NCBI GenBank assembly: GCA_009885845.1
Contig: VFJW01000010.1
Span: 1-58,223, forward strand
From: Geobacter sp.
GTDB lineage: Bacteria > Desulfobacterota > Desulfuromonadia > Geobacterales > Pseudopelobacteraceae
Length of the DNA stretch: 58,223 bases
Direction: 5' to 3'
Numbering within the stretch: the stretch's first letter is position 1; each line of letters opens with the position of its first letter. The notes beneath the pieces were generated by a model. That model was not told the DNA's origin and ran no database searches. It saw nothing but the letters and a program-made list of their open reading frames with translations. Positions 47,545 to 58,038 of this stretch are shown here, in pieces. The position numbers and the translations under genes were made by a program.

Positions 47545-48759
47545 TCACCCGGCCATGTCAAAAGTTTCGTGCATGACGCGTACGGCCAATTCGGTGTATT
47601 TCTCATCAATCACCACCGATATTTTTATTTCCGATGTTGAGATCATCTGGATATTGATGTTGTTTTGGGAGAGTGCCGTGAACATTTGAGTTGCTACACC
47701 GGCATGACTCCGCATCCCGAGACCGACGATTGAAATTTTACTGATATTTTCGTCAGAAAGCACCTGTTTGGCTTCAACCTCCCTGGCAACTCCGTTCGTA
47801 ATCAAAAGGGCCTGTTTCAGGTCAGCCTTGGTAACGGTGAAGGTGAAGTCGGTCAAGCCGTTGTCACTGACATTTTGAACAATCATATCAACCGAGATGG
47901 CGGCATCAGACAGCGGAGTGAGAATTTTCGCGGCAATACCGGGTTTGTCAGGCACCCCTTTGACCGAGATTTTGGCTTCATTTTTATCGTACGCAACTCC
48001 TGAAACAAGTATTCCTTCCATATCCGAATCCTCCCTGGTAACCATTGTACCGGTATTTTCATTAAGACTTGAGCGGACGTGCACGTCCACATTATATTTT
48101 TTGGCAAACTCAACCGAACGAATCTGAAGAACCTTGGCACCAAGACTCGCCAGTTCGAGCATCTCGTCATACGATATTTTTTCGATTTTGCGGGCCTCTT
48201 TACAAACATTGGGATCGGTCGTGTACACTCCGTCAACATCGGTGTAGATCTCGCAGACATCCGCTTTGAGTGCCGCTGCGATAGCAACCGCAGAAGTATC
48301 GGACCCGCCCCGCCCAAGAGTTGTTACATTCCCGGCGGCATCTACCCCCTGAAAACCTGCCAGAACAATAATGGTTCCTTCTTTGAGATCGGCACGGATG
48401 TTTTTGTCACCTATGCTCTCGATACGGGCTTTCGTGGCAGTTGAGTCGGTAATGATCGGGACCTGCCACCCCTGATAGGATTTTGCCTTATATCCCTGTG
48501 ACTTGAGATACATGGAGAGCAGACCGATAGTGACCTGTTCGCCGGTTGCCACCAGTACGTCATATTCGCGTCCGTCCGGGATTTCACACATTTCATTGGC
48601 AAGTGCAACCAGCTTGTTGGTTTCACCCGACATGGCAGAGACCACCACTATCACGTCGTTTCCCGCGTCATAAGTTTTGATAATGCGCCTGGCAACATTT
48701 TTGATTCGATCAGGTGTGCCGACCGAAGTGCCGCCGTACTTCTGTACTACAAGTGCCAT
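47545..48759 (-). CDS. lysC: Aspartate kinase
   Basis: 404 aa from ATG 48759; the frame is open to 48882 through the tsaE end. KYGGTSVGTPDRIKNVARR at the start, the catalytic domain with TLGRGGSDTSAVAIAAAL and EIYTDVDGVYTTDP, then two ACT domains (SVKGVPDKPGIAAKI and KISIVGLGMRSHAGVATQMF). First step of lysine, threonine and methionine synthesis; the ACT pair implies allosteric inhibition. No lysine riboswitch is seen in the short upstream gap. Last gene of the glmM-pdxJ-acpS-nnr-CBS-tsaE-lysC run. Confidence 0.95.
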   Translation of the reverse strand: MALVVQKYGGTSVGTPDRIKNVARRIIKTYDAGNDVIVVVSAMSGETNKLVALANEMCEIPDGREYDVLVATGEQVTIGLLSMYLKSQGYKAKSYQGWQVPIITDSTATKARIESIGDKNIRADLKEGTIIVLAGFQGVDAAGNVTTLGRGGSDTSAVAIAAALKADVCEIYTDVDGVYTTDPNVCKEARKIEKISYDEMLELASLGAKVLQIRSVEFAKKYNVDVHVRSSLNENTGTMVTREDSDMEGILVSGVAYDKNEAKISVKGVPDKPGIAAKILTPLSDAAISVDMIVQNVSDNGLTDFTFTVTKADLKQALLITNGVAREVEAKQVLSDENISKISIVGLGMRSHAGVATQMFTALSQNNINIQMISTSEIKISVVIDEKYTELAVRVMHETFDMAG

Positions 48760-48814
48760 ACTGCTCTCCTTATGTAATAATGTGTTGAAGAGATGTTCCC
48801 GATTAGCGCTTGGT

Positions 48815-49330
48815 CTATAACAGATTACCTGACTTCGGGTCAAAGTTTTTTTGTTGCGAAAGCCTTTCTGCCAACTGTTCAAGTACCTTGCAGGATGATT
48901 GCCCGGAACCGGCGATAGTAATCAGTCGGCGATCCTCGCCGGCATATTCAAACAGAAGAGTCAGCACATCCGGTGGCAACAATTCCACAAGACGCTCAGA
49001 CCATTCAACCACACAGACACCATCCCCATAAAAAAAATCTTCAAATCCGAGCTCTTCTATGTCGTTATCGCCGGGTAAGCGGTAGAAATCGAAATGATAT
49101 ACCGGAGTAGTGCCGGGATAACAATTCATAATCGCATACGTCGGGCTTGCCACAAGATGGACACTTTGAGGGGCCAGCGAAGCAACCACTCCCCTCGTCA
49201 GACAAGTCTTCCCTCCACCAAGATCACCGCGTAACGCCAGAAACGAACCGACCGGAAGAAGTGAGCCGATGCTGGCTCCGAGCTCCTCAGTTTCGCCGGG
49301 AGAACCGGATGAAACCTGCAATACAGACAC
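48815..49330 (-). CDS. tsaE: tRNA threonylcarbamoyladenosine biosynthesis ATPase TsaE
   Basis: 171 aa. P-loop LRGDLGGGKTCLTRGVV near residues 33-49, SPTYAIMNCY, and the Walker B-like YHFDFYRL. VVEWSERLVELLPPD also matches. Partner of TsaB and TsaD in making t6A37 in tRNAs. GTG start at 49330, overlapping the CBS gene stop by one base (TAGTG). Confidence 0.93.
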   Translation of the reverse strand: MSVLQVSSGSPGETEELGASIGSLLPVGSFLALRGDLGGGKTCLTRGVVASLAPQSVHLVASPTYAIMNCYPGTTPVYHFDFYRLPGDNDIEELGFEDFFYGDGVCVVEWSERLVELLPPDVLTLLFEYAGEDRRLITIAGSGQSSCKVLEQLAERLSQQKNFDPKSGNLL

Positions 49331-49779
49331 TACAGGTTCATTGAGCGGATAATGTCAATCCGCGATACCATGCCGACCAGTTTTTTACCTTCGACAACAG
49401 GAAGTGCATGCAGTTTTTTGCTGCTCATGATTTCGGCAGCACTACTGACAGAATCAGAAGGTGCAACGGTGACAACATTCGTTGATGCCAATTCTGCAGC
49501 GGTTTGTGCTGTTATTTTATCCAGTTCCCTCTGCAGGGAGCCCTCCCCTTCAATCGGTATAATCCAGTCAAAAAGGGATATAACCGTCGGCATATGCAGA
49601 GGCCGATCCCGTTCAACCAGATCGGATGCGGTAACAATTCCTTTCAGATTTCCGGCGTCATCAACGATTGGAAGCGTTCCAAAGCGCATGGTGTCAAAAA
49701 TAGCGGCCATTTCGCGCACAGTGGTTGTCGACTTGATGGAAACTACACTTTGGGACATAATATCAGCAACAGTCAGCAT
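49330..49779 (-). CDS. CBS-domain pair protein
   Basis: 149 aa from ATG 49779 (AGGAGA upstream). Two CBS motifs, MLTVADIMSQSVVSIKSTTTV through LKGIVTASDLVERD, and VVTVAPSDSVSSAAEIM through KKLVGMVSRIDIIRSM, form one Bateman module. Such modules sense adenine nucleotides. No catalytic domain. Coupled to tsaE. Confidence 0.88.
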   Translation of the reverse strand: MLTVADIMSQSVVSIKSTTTVREMAAIFDTMRFGTLPIVDDAGNLKGIVTASDLVERDRPLHMPTVISLFDWIIPIEGEGSLQRELDKITAQTAAELASTNVVTVAPSDSVSSAAEIMSSKKLHALPVVEGKKLVGMVSRIDIIRSMNL

Positions 49780-49824
49780 GGCAGTTCTCCTTTTATTATT
49801 GATAACGAACATCTGTCAGGTTCG

Positions 49825-51375
49825 TCAGCAGGGTATTTGTAATAATTTATTATAGGCGTGAGGAAGTTGTTCAACTACATCCGAAGCATTTATACCAATT
49901 TCACCTTTTTCTTCCGCAACCATGTCCGCAGCAAATCCATGCAGGAACACCCCCAGTCGGCAGGCATCCCAGGCGTCATACCCCTGCCCCAGCAGGGACA
50001 CGATGATGCCGGTCAGCACATCGCCCATACCGCCGGTAGCCATGCCCGGATTGCCGCTGCCGTTAATTGCAGCGGTTCCGGCAGGAGAAGCAATGATGGT
50101 GCGCGATCCTTTGAGCACCAGAAAAACACCGTAGTTTCGGGCAAATTCCTGAGCGACTGAAATACGAATTGCCTCCACATCCGGTATCGAAGCACCGAGA
50201 AGGCGTGACATTTCACCAGGATGCGGTGTGAGGATCACCTGCTTCGATTTTTTTCGTTTTAATACCGTAATGTCTTCTGCTATTGCATTCAGGCCGTCTG
50301 CATCGATAACCAGCGGCAACGCAACCGTCTCAACCAGCTTTTGAACCAGAGCATACGTCCCGGGACGACGGTCGAGACCGGGGCCGATCGCCACGGCATC
50401 CTTATCAACAAGGTGTTTTTCAATTGCCGGAAAGGCGCTGTTTGTCAGGTGGCCACTGCCGGAATCGGGAAGTGGAACCGTCATTGCTTCTGTCGTCTTT
50501 ATCTCTAGAATACTATGTATGCTTTCGGCCACCGCCAGGGTTACCATCCCGGAGCCGGCCCGCACCGCACTGTTAGCAGCCAGTGACGCAGCACCGGTTT
50601 TCCCGGTTGAGCCAGCGATGATGAGACAATGCCCGAAATGCCCTTTGTGAGCGAGGCGATCACGTCGCTGCACCATGGGGGCCATCGTATCTGCATTTAA
50701 AAAATCGTAACCGGGCGCCGATTCCATCAGATTTTTCGGGATCCCGATGTCAGCGACCACCAGTCGTCCGGTATGTTCGGCTCCCGGGTAGAGCACATGT
50801 CCCAGTTTGGCAAAAGCAAATGCAACGGTTATATCTGCCTTGACGGCGTCCCCCATCACCCTGCCGGTCGTGCCATGTATGCCGGACGGGATGTCAACCG
50901 AAAGAACGGGACGACCGGACGTATTTATCAGGCCAATCGCTTCAAGGTACATACCGCTGATATTACTGCGCAGTCCGGTTCCAAAAAGTGCGTCGACGAT
51001 TACGTCAGCCTGAAAAAGATCTTCTATATGTCGGGCAGACAACTGACCTTCCCCGGCACAATAATCAACAACTGAACCGGGGAGTTTTTCCAGATTTGCC
51101 GCCGCATCTCCGGTGATTTGTTCACGATCGGCAAGGATAACAACTTTGACATTCCACCCTTTCTGAATAAGCAGGCGGGCGATGACACACCCATCTCCAC
51201 CGTTGTTGCCTTTACCGGCAATAACAACTGACCGGCCTTGCAATCCGAACCCGGCGATTATCTCTTCAACGCAGCTTCTCCCCGCATTTTCCATCATGTG
51301 CAGACCGGAAATCCCCGCCTCTTCGATAGCCTGCCGGTCGATATCCTGCATGGTATGTGCGGTAACCACTCTCAT
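49825..51375 (-). CDS. nnr: Bifunctional NAD(P)H-hydrate epimerase / ADP-dependent dehydratase
   Basis: 516 aa. Residues 1-215: YjeF_N epimerase ([44 protein letters not shown]). Residues 230-500: dehydratase ([66 protein letters not shown]). Repairs damaged NAD(P)H hydrates. The ATG overlaps the acpS end by 4 bp. Confidence 0.96.
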   Translation of the reverse strand: MRVVTAHTMQDIDRQAIEEAGISGLHMMENAGRSCVEEIIAGFGLQGRSVVIAGKGNNGGDGCVIARLLIQKGWNVKVVILADREQITGDAAANLEKLPGSVVDYCAGEGQLSARHIEDLFQADVIVDALFGTGLRSNISGMYLEAIGLINTSGRPVLSVDIPSGIHGTTGRVMGDAVKADITVAFAFAKLGHVLYPGAEHTGRLVVADIGIPKNLMESAPGYDFLNADTMAPMVQRRDRLAHKGHFGHCLIIAGSTGKTGAASLAANSAVRAGSGMVTLAVAESIHSILEIKTTEAMTVPLPDSGSGHLTNSAFPAIEKHLVDKDAVAIGPGLDRRPGTYALVQKLVETVALPLVIDADGLNAIAEDITVLKRKKSKQVILTPHPGEMSRLLGASIPDVEAIRISVAQEFARNYGVFLVLKGSRTIIASPAGTAAINGSGNPGMATGGMGDVLTGIIVSLLGQGYDAWDACRLGVFLHGFAADMVAEEKGEIGINASDVVEQLPHAYNKLLQIPC

Positions 51376-51752
51376 ATTGACTCCAAAACCACCATCGCTG
51401 CGGCACTGCCACCATCGTGAGACAGGGAAAGATGTGCTCTGAGCAGCCCATTACTCTGAAACTGCTCTGCCGCTTTTCCGGACAGCACCAGCTCAGGTTT
51501 TCCCAGATCGGTATTTGATATTTCCATATCCTGCCATGAAATGCCGTCCCGGAGGCCGGTTCCCAGCGCCTTCAAAAAAGCTTCCTTTGCTGCAAACCGT
51601 GCCGACAGACATGAAGCGGTATCTTTTCTGTTGCCGCACCGGGAACGTTCCACCTGCGTAAACAGGCGTTCAATGATGGCTGAATTGCCGGAATCAATAA
51701 AACGCTGAAAACGCTCTATTGCAACAATATCAATGCCGATTCCGTAAATCAT
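51372..51752 (-). CDS. acpS: Holo-[acyl-carrier-protein] synthase
   Basis: 126 aa. Motifs [19 protein letters not shown] with the Mg-binding Asp, and [17 protein letters not shown] with the Glu and Lys. Transfers phosphopantetheine from CoA to ACP. Overlaps pdxJ by 4 bp on one side and nnr by 4 bp on the other. Confidence 0.96.
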   Translation of the reverse strand: MIYGIGIDIVAIERFQRFIDSGNSAIIERLFTQVERSRCGNRKDTASCLSARFAAKEAFLKALGTGLRDGISWQDMEISNTDLGKPELVLSGKAAEQFQSNGLLRAHLSLSHDGGSAAAMVVLESI

Positions 51753-52468
51753 GCGTATTTGAGCAGTTCAACCATGTCGCGCACCGCCCGGTCCAACCCG
51801 ACCAACATGGCACGGGCTATGATGGAGTGCCCGATGTTATACTCCTCGATACCTCCCAGCGCAGCAATTGCCTTGATATTAACATAATTAAGACCATGTC
51901 CGGCATTCACTCCCAAACCTACTTTACGGGCCAACTTGATGGCTGTATCGATATGTTCAAGTTCATGCTGCTGCTCGTCCCATGTAACCGCTTCGGCATA
52001 AGCACCGGTGTGGATCTCGATATAATCTGTACCGGTTTTTTTGGACGCTTTGATCTGTTCCTGGCTTGGATCAACAAACAGACTGACTACTATTCCACCA
52101 TCTTTTAACCTTTTAATCGTATCTGCAATCAGTTTGGCATTTACAATGACGTCCAGGCCGCCTTCAGTCGTCAGTTCCTGACGCTTTTCCGGCACCAGCG
52201 TTACCTGTTCCGGCTTGACGGCAAGCGCTATTCGCACCATTTCCTGAGTAGCCGCCATCTCGAGATTAAGCTTGCTCTTTACGGTGCGCCGCAGTATTTC
52301 AAGATCGCGGTTCTGGATGTGGCGGCGATCCTCACGAAGATGAATGGTTATTCCCTCGGCTCCGGCCATTTCGCCAATTGCAGCAGCTATCACAGGATCC
52401 GGCTCAACACCGCCGCGCGCCTGGCGGACCGTGGCTATATGATCTATATTAAGTCCCAGTTTTGCCAT
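51749..52468 (-). CDS. pdxJ: Pyridoxine 5'-phosphate synthase
   Basis: 239-aa TIM barrel. [23 protein letters not shown] with the conserved His, [39 protein letters not shown] and [11 protein letters not shown] are diagnostic. Builds PNP from 1-deoxyxylulose-5-phosphate in the DXP-dependent vitamin B6 route. The ATG overlaps the glmM stop by one base. Confidence 0.97.
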   Translation of the reverse strand: MAKLGLNIDHIATVRQARGGVEPDPVIAAAIGEMAGAEGITIHLREDRRHIQNRDLEILRRTVKSKLNLEMAATQEMVRIALAVKPEQVTLVPEKRQELTTEGGLDVIVNAKLIADTIKRLKDGGIVVSLFVDPSQEQIKASKKTGTDYIEIHTGAYAEAVTWDEQQHELEHIDTAIKLARKVGLGVNAGHGLNYVNIKAIAALGGIEEYNIGHSIIARAMLVGLDRAVRDMVELLKYA

Positions 52469-53826
52469 TATTTCTCTCCGATATGTTTCTTTACGAGATC
52501 ACAAATCTCATTGGCCCATGTGGTGATCTCGTATTTGTCCTGCCCCTCTATCATAACTCTGAGCAGCGGTTCGGTACCGGAATAACGTATCAGCACCCGC
52601 CCTTCTTTGCCAAGTTTCTCCTCGACATCCTTGATTTTTGCTGCCACATCTCTGATTGAATAAATGTCGATTTTTTCCCGTACACGCGCATTGCAGAGCA
52701 CCTGCGGCAGGGGAATCATAATTTCAGCCAGCTCAGAGAGCGTTTTTTCCTCACGGCGCATAACTGCCAGAAGTTGTAAGGCCGACAGTATCCCGTCCCC
52801 GGTTGTATTGTAGTCGAGGAAGATCATATGTCCGGACTGCTCACCTCCCAGGTTGTAGCCGCCTGCGCGCATAGCCTCGACAACATATCGATCACCGACA
52901 TCAGTTTTGATTATTTTACCGCCGCATTTACGAAGGGCAATATCAAGCCCCATATTGCTCATAACTGTTGCCACGAGCGTTTTCTTCTTGAGAAGTTTGC
53001 GCTTCAGCATGTCGCTGGCACAAATGGCCATGATGTGATCTCCATCGACTTCATTGCCGAATTCATCACAGACGATTACACGATCGGCGTCGCCGTCCAG
53101 AGCAATGCCGATATCGGCTCGATGCAGCTTAACCGCTTCACTGATAACAGACGGACAGGTTGAACCGCACCCGGCATTGATATTCGTACCGTTAGGCTTG
53201 ACTCCGTAGGGGATTACCTCTGCCCCCAACTCTTCAAACACGGCCGGAGCAACTTTGTAGGCCGCACCGTTGGCACAATCAAGAACTATTTTCAGGCCGG
53301 AAAGGTCCATTTCCTGAGGAAATGTGTTTTTGAGATAGACGATATAACGACCGGCGGCATCTTCGATACGATACGCTTTACCGACTTCAGTCGCGGTAGG
53401 CCGGAGGGCATCAATTTTTTTTGATTCGATAAGTTTTTCAATTTTCAGCTCCAGTTCGTCCGGTAACTTGAAACCATCGGCCGAGAAGAACTTTATGCCG
53501 TTGTCCTGGAAGGCATTATGCGAAGCAGAAATAACAACTCCGGCATCAGCGCGCATGGATGTCGTAATGTTGGCGATACCCGGGGTCGGCAACGGCCCAA
53601 CCTGCAGGACATCGACTCCCATTGAGCAGATACCGGCAACCAGCGCGTTTTCCAGCATATACCCGGAGAGGCGAGTATCTTTACCAATCACGATGCGGTG
53701 GCGGCGATTTCTCCCCCCCTTGAAAATATAGGCAGCCGCTCGACCAAGCTGCATTGCCATTTCGGTAGTCATGGGATGCACATTGGCTACGCCGCGAACG
53801 CCGTCAGTACCAAACAGTTTTTTCAT
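52468..53826 (-). CDS. glmM: Phosphoglucosamine mutase
   Basis: 452 aa. [19 protein letters not shown] at the start, catalytic serine in [19 protein letters not shown], metal-binding [21 protein letters not shown] and the phosphate-binding [12 protein letters not shown]. Makes glucosamine-1-phosphate for peptidoglycan and LPS. In firmicutes and others GlmM is linked to CdaA. Here the genes are separated only by a 224-bp repeat-bearing gap. Confidence 0.97.
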   Translation of the reverse strand: MKKLFGTDGVRGVANVHPMTTEMAMQLGRAAAYIFKGGRNRRHRIVIGKDTRLSGYMLENALVAGICSMGVDVLQVGPLPTPGIANITTSMRADAGVVISASHNAFQDNGIKFFSADGFKLPDELELKIEKLIESKKIDALRPTATEVGKAYRIEDAAGRYIVYLKNTFPQEMDLSGLKIVLDCANGAAYKVAPAVFEELGAEVIPYGVKPNGTNINAGCGSTCPSVISEAVKLHRADIGIALDGDADRVIVCDEFGNEVDGDHIMAICASDMLKRKLLKKKTLVATVMSNMGLDIALRKCGGKIIKTDVGDRYVVEAMRAGGYNLGGEQSGHMIFLDYNTTGDGILSALQLLAVMRREEKTLSELAEIMIPLPQVLCNARVREKIDIYSIRDVAAKIKDVEEKLGKEGRVLIRYSGTEPLLRVMIEGQDKYEITTWANEICDLVKKHIGEK

Positions 53827-53872
53827 TTTCGAATATCTCCTTAGAGCTCTTCATTGAAACGACAGATCGAAT

Positions 53873-54032
53873 AACACAGAGCAACGAAGCAACAGAGAAA
53901 TCATTGTGTTACATCAAAACATCATTCACCAAAAAAGTGCGTCTCTAAAAGGCTTTTTCAATAAGATTCTTCTTTGTTTTTTACTCCGTTGCTCGCCTAG
54001 AGGCGCCTACTTTTGGCAGTTGCTCCGTGTTT
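53873..54032. repeat. Dispersed hairpin repeat, copy B
   Basis: Arms AACACAGAGCAAC (53873-53885) and GTTGCTCCGTGTT (54019-54031) pair in 12 of 13 positions. Near the right end, CGCCTAGAGGCG (53994-54005) overlaps GCGCCTACTTTTGGC (54003-54017). It matches copy A at 5962-6140 in layout and core, with different outer arms that still pair with each other. Fills most of the cdaA-glmM gap. Confidence 0.65.
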
Positions 54033-54050
54033 CAAATGCTTATTTTAGGC

Positions 54051-54839
54051 TTAATGTTCCGGCGTGGCAGTGACTCTCGGAGCACGCCTTCCTTCTATCG
54101 CTTTGCGGGAAAGCCGCCGGATTTCGGCCGGATCGGCATCATAGGTAATTTTCCCTTCATGAACGATTGATATTTTCCCGGTTTCCTCGGAAACAACCAG
54201 CACCAGAACATCTGTTTGTTCAGATATGCCAAGCGCGGCGCGATGGCGGGTTCCGAAGCTTTTTGAAATATCCGGATTTTGAGAAAGCGGCAGGATACAA
54301 CCGGCCGAAGTTATCTTTTCCCGTTGAATAATAACTGCACCGTCATGAATCGGAGAATACGGAAGAAAAATAGAATTGAGTAATTCACTGGTAACCTTGG
54401 CATCGATCTCGGTTCCGACCTGGATCAGGTGATCAATCGACATCTGGCGGATAATAACGATCAAGGCGCCGATTCTTCGTTCAGCCAGATCGTGAAGTCC
54501 TTTGGACAATTCATCGACGGTCGATGTCACATCAGGACTGTCACCTTCACCTGACTTATGACGCTTCCAGAATGAAAAAAGTGCCCGCTTAATATCACTC
54601 TGAAAGATGATTACCAGTATAATCGGCGCAGAGGAAATCAGTAAATGCAAGAAGGATGCGGTTGCGGTAAGCCCAAGAGCATGTGAGCAGAACTCGGCCG
54701 CAAAGAGGGTAGTTAAAACTGCAAGAAAGCGAAGTGCCGCCTCTTTTTTGAGGATCAGCGTGCAGCCGTAAACAAGAGCAACAACAAGAAGCTTGTCGAA
54801 TAAGCCGAGCAGGGTGGCGCTGTCGAAAAATGGAGCCAT
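54051..54839 (-). CDS. cdaA: Diadenylate cyclase CdaA (membrane, c-di-AMP synthesis)
   Basis: 262 aa from ATG 54839 with AGAGGA upstream; the frame is open further through the folP end. About three N-terminal membrane segments (LLVVALVYGCTLIL, FLAVLTTLFAAEF, LLISSAPIILVIIF), then the DAC domain with the catalytic DGA (SPIHDGAVII) and RHR (FGTRHRAALGISE). Makes cyclic di-AMP from two ATP. The CdaR/YbbR regulator gene that usually follows is missing; a repeat lies there. Confidence 0.94.
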   Translation of the reverse strand: MAPFFDSATLLGLFDKLLVVALVYGCTLILKKEAALRFLAVLTTLFAAEFCSHALGLTATASFLHLLISSAPIILVIIFQSDIKRALFSFWKRHKSGEGDSPDVTSTVDELSKGLHDLAERRIGALIVIIRQMSIDHLIQVGTEIDAKVTSELLNSIFLPYSPIHDGAVIIQREKITSAGCILPLSQNPDISKSFGTRHRAALGISEQTDVLVLVVSEETGKISIVHEGKITYDADPAEIRRLSRKAIEGRRAPRVTATPEH

Positions 54840-54870
54840 GCTTCCTCTTTGAAACGGGCATTCATTCTGT

Positions 54871-56076
54871 TCAGGTGTGCATAACGGCGTACGCCATATC
54901 AGCAACGTCACGCATTGCCCTGACATCATGCACGCGCACGATTGAAGCGCCATGAGATACAGAGAGAGCTACCGTTGCGGCGGTGCCGAAAAGCCTGTCA
55001 TCAGTGCGATCCCGCCCCAAAGCCTTGCCGATGAATGACTTGCGGGACGGACCGGTCAGGATCGGCAGACCGAAGCCTGACAATTCAGCCAGTCTCCGTA
55101 ACAGTTCCAGGTTGCCCGAAGCATCCTTACCGAAACCGATCCCGGGATCTATTGCAATACAGTCACCGGAAACACCGGCTTCACGAGCACGGACAATCGA
55201 CGTGTGCAGACCGGTAATTATTTCCCCCATAAGGTCGTCATACTTCGTATTCTGCTGCATGGTACCGGGCGTGCCCCGTGTGTGCATCAGCACAACACCG
55301 GCTCCGCTTGAGGCAGCTAATCCGGACATGTGCGGGTCAAAATTGAAGCCGCTAATGTCATTGATGATTTCCGCACCGGCGATGAGTGCTCTGTCGGCAA
55401 CAGCACTTTTCCAGGTATCGACCGAGATGGCACATTTAAGAGTACCGGCAAGTCGTTCGATAACCGGAATTATGCGGTCCATCTCCTCATGTACCGACAC
55501 TGGTGCTGCGCCGGGGCGGGTACTCTCACCACCGACATCAATGATATCAGCGCCTTCTGCTTCCATCTGCACGGCTTTTTCATACGCGCGTTCAGGGTCG
55601 AAGGTATGGCCACCATCAAAAAATGAGTCCGGGGTAATATTCAGGATTCCCATAATCAACGGGCGCTTGAGTGGAAACGAACGTCGGGATGTTTTCCACA
55701 CGGTCGGTGCCAGGGCAACCCGTGCCAGCAGACGATCCAATTCCCCTGCCAGTTCCGGCAATCCGAACGGCTGAGCTTTTAACTTCTGACAGAGACGTTT
55801 CAGCTGTTTGGGCGTTCCGATCAGAACACAATCAGTGCTGACAATACTGCAGGCTACTGTGCCGCGTGCAACAGCAGCATCCCCCCCAAGAGACAGCATC
55901 TCCTGTTTAAGAATATTAGCCTGTCGACACTCCAGCTGAGAGAACTGGACACAGAGCGTCAGCATCTTGGAGGCCATTTCAACAATGCCGTAGTTGTCAA
56001 CTGACATACGCAGCAATTCACGGGCGGCAAGCTCAGGAGTCGGAACATGCAGCAATCGAGGCACATAACGTGACAT
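54871..56076 (-). CDS. folP: Dihydropteroate synthase with N-terminal extension
   Basis: 401 aa. The DHPS barrel starts about residue 138: RPLIMGILNITPDSFFDGG, DIIDVGGESTRPGA, EIINDISGF, VLMHTRGTPGTMQ, DPGIGFGKDASGNLELL and LTGPSRKSFIGKAL. The first ~135 residues (LLHVPTPELAARELLRM to LLARVALAPTVW) form an extra domain of unknown role absent from the ~280-aa E. coli enzyme. Condenses pABA with the pterin diphosphate in folate synthesis. It starts 2 bp after ftsH. Confidence 0.95.
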   Translation of the reverse strand: MSRYVPRLLHVPTPELAARELLRMSVDNYGIVEMASKMLTLCVQFSQLECRQANILKQEMLSLGGDAAVARGTVACSIVSTDCVLIGTPKQLKRLCQKLKAQPFGLPELAGELDRLLARVALAPTVWKTSRRSFPLKRPLIMGILNITPDSFFDGGHTFDPERAYEKAVQMEAEGADIIDVGGESTRPGAAPVSVHEEMDRIIPVIERLAGTLKCAISVDTWKSAVADRALIAGAEIINDISGFNFDPHMSGLAASSGAGVVLMHTRGTPGTMQQNTKYDDLMGEIITGLHTSIVRAREAGVSGDCIAIDPGIGFGKDASGNLELLRRLAELSGFGLPILTGPSRKSFIGKALGRDRTDDRLFGTAATVALSVSHGASIVRVHDVRAMRDVADMAYAVMHT

Positions 56077-56078
56077 GT

Positions 56079-57947
56079 CTACTCTTTGGTATCGACCTGT
56101 TCCGCTACCGGCTCAACAGGTATCAACAAAGGCGGTTCCCGGTTGATTAATGTGCCTGTAGCAATGATTTCATCAACCTGGTCTCCGGTCAGATTTTCCT
56201 TCTCAACCAGGCATTCAGAAAGATCATGGAGCTTCTGGGTGTTATCACGCAAAAGCCCGAGTGCCCGCTCATATGATTCATCGACGATGCGCTTGATTTC
56301 ATCATCGATATGCTCGGCGGTCTTTTCGCTGAAATTCTTGTGCATAGCCATTTCACGCCCGAGGAAGATCGACTCATCCTTCTTGCCGAAGGAAAGCGGT
56401 CCCATCTTGTCACTCATACCCCATTCACAGACCATTTTGCGGGCCATATCGGTAGCGCGCTCTATATCATTGCCGGCGCCGGTGGTGAAGGTGTCGAAGA
56501 TCAGTTTTTCGGCTGCGCGCCCTCCCATCAGGACAGCCAGACGTGCCAGCAGAGATTCCCGTGAATAACTGTGCTTATCTTCGATCGGAAGCTGCATGGT
56601 AACGCCCAGTGCACGGCCGCGAGGGATAATGGAAACCTTGTGAATAGGGTCAGTGCCCGGAACCAGCTTGGCCACCAGTGTATGACCGGCTTCGTGATAG
56701 GCGGTGCTCTTTTTCTCTTCATCAGAGATCACCATACTGCGCCGTTCAACACCCATCAGAACCTTATCCTTGGCGCTGTCGAAATCACTCGGTTCTGCAA
56801 CTGTTTTATTCAGACGGGCAGCCAGCAGGGCCGCTTCATTGACCAGATTAGCCAGATCAGCACCTGAAAAGCCGGGGGTGCCCCGGGCGATGACCGCCAG
56901 ATCGACTTCGGGAGAGAGCGGAACCTTTTTGGAGTGGACTTTCAGAATCATTTCGCGACCCTTGACATCAGGACGCGGTACAACTACCTGACGGTCAAAA
57001 CGTCCCGGACGGAGCAGAGCCGGATCAAGAACGTCGGGGCGGTTGGTGGCGGCAATCAGGATTACACCTTCATTGGACTCAAAGCCGTCCATCTCAACCA
57101 GCAGCTGGTTAAGAGTCTGCTCGCGCTCGTCGTGCCCTCCTCCCATACCGGCACCACGATGCCGACCGACCGCATCAATTTCATCAATAAAGATAATACA
57201 GGGAGCACTCTTTTTCCCCTGTAAAAACAGATCGCGCACCCGGCTTGCACCGACACCGACAAACATCTCGACAAAGTCAGAACCGGAAATCGAAAAGAAA
57301 GGGACACCCGCCTCACCGGCAACAGCACGGGCCAGCAACGTTTTACCCGTTCCCGGAGGACCAACCAGCAGCACTCCTTTGGGGATTTTTCCACCCAGAG
57401 CAGTGAATTTCTTCGGTTCCTTCAAAAAGGCGATGATTTCTTCGAGCTCTTCCTTTGCTTCTTCAATACCTGCAACATCTTCAAAGGTAATTTTCCCCTG
57501 TGTCTCAGTCAACAGCTTGGCGCGGCTCTTGCCGAACGACATCGCCTTACCGCCACCCATCTGCATTTGACGCATGAAGAAAATCCAGACACCGACCAGT
57601 AGAATCAGCGGGAACCAGGAGATAAATATTGAAAACCAGGAAAATTTTTCTTCTTCCGGTTTGGCATTGATCGTCACCTTCTTCTCAAGCAGCTTCTTGG
57701 TCAGGTCTGCATCCGAATAGGGTTTGTAGGTGTGAAATTCCTTGCCGTCCTTCCCATCGAACTTCCCGGTAATATCGTTACCCTGGATAACGACGGCGGT
57801 GATTTTTCCTGTTTCAACCTGAGTCATAAAGTCGCTGAAGTTCAGCTTCTCTGCGGTCGGACGCGGTTTGTTAAACATGTTGAAAAGCAGGATCATCATC
57901 AAGCTGATAACCAGCCAGAGTGAGAGATTCTTATAAAACTGGTTCAA
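56079..57947 (-). CDS. ftsH: ATP-dependent zinc metalloprotease FtsH
   Basis: 622 aa from TTG 57947 (GGGG 7 bases before, giving the family start [17 protein letters not shown]); the frame is open to 58025. Two membrane segments flank a periplasmic domain. The AAA module has Walker A GPPGTGKT, Walker [13 protein letters not shown] and the second region of homology [19 protein letters not shown]. The zinc site is [11 protein letters not shown]. Degrades unassembled membrane proteins and regulators. Precedes folP. Confidence 0.97.
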   Translation of the reverse strand: MNQFYKNLSLWLVISLMMILLFNMFNKPRPTAEKLNFSDFMTQVETGKITAVVIQGNDITGKFDGKDGKEFHTYKPYSDADLTKKLLEKKVTINAKPEEEKFSWFSIFISWFPLILLVGVWIFFMRQMQMGGGKAMSFGKSRAKLLTETQGKITFEDVAGIEEAKEELEEIIAFLKEPKKFTALGGKIPKGVLLVGPPGTGKTLLARAVAGEAGVPFFSISGSDFVEMFVGVGASRVRDLFLQGKKSAPCIIFIDEIDAVGRHRGAGMGGGHDEREQTLNQLLVEMDGFESNEGVILIAATNRPDVLDPALLRPGRFDRQVVVPRPDVKGREMILKVHSKKVPLSPEVDLAVIARGTPGFSGADLANLVNEAALLAARLNKTVAEPSDFDSAKDKVLMGVERRSMVISDEEKKSTAYHEAGHTLVAKLVPGTDPIHKVSIIPRGRALGVTMQLPIEDKHSYSRESLLARLAVLMGGRAAEKLIFDTFTTGAGNDIERATDMARKMVCEWGMSDKMGPLSFGKKDESIFLGREMAMHKNFSEKTAEHIDDEIKRIVDESYERALGLLRDNTQKLHDLSECLVEKENLTGDQVDEIIATGTLINREPPLLIPVEPVAEQVDTKE

Positions 57948-58038
57948 AATAAACCCCCGAGTGATTGTTTGTATCTGTGACGTTGAAAATTTTGTAAAGC
58001 TAGCATACCAGGGGGGGATTGACAAGCTGAATTGCGTA

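Noticed and set aside
48760-48814. Lysine riboswitch before lysC
   Set aside because: Only 55 bp between tsaE and lysC, too short for the aptamer, and no matching fold.
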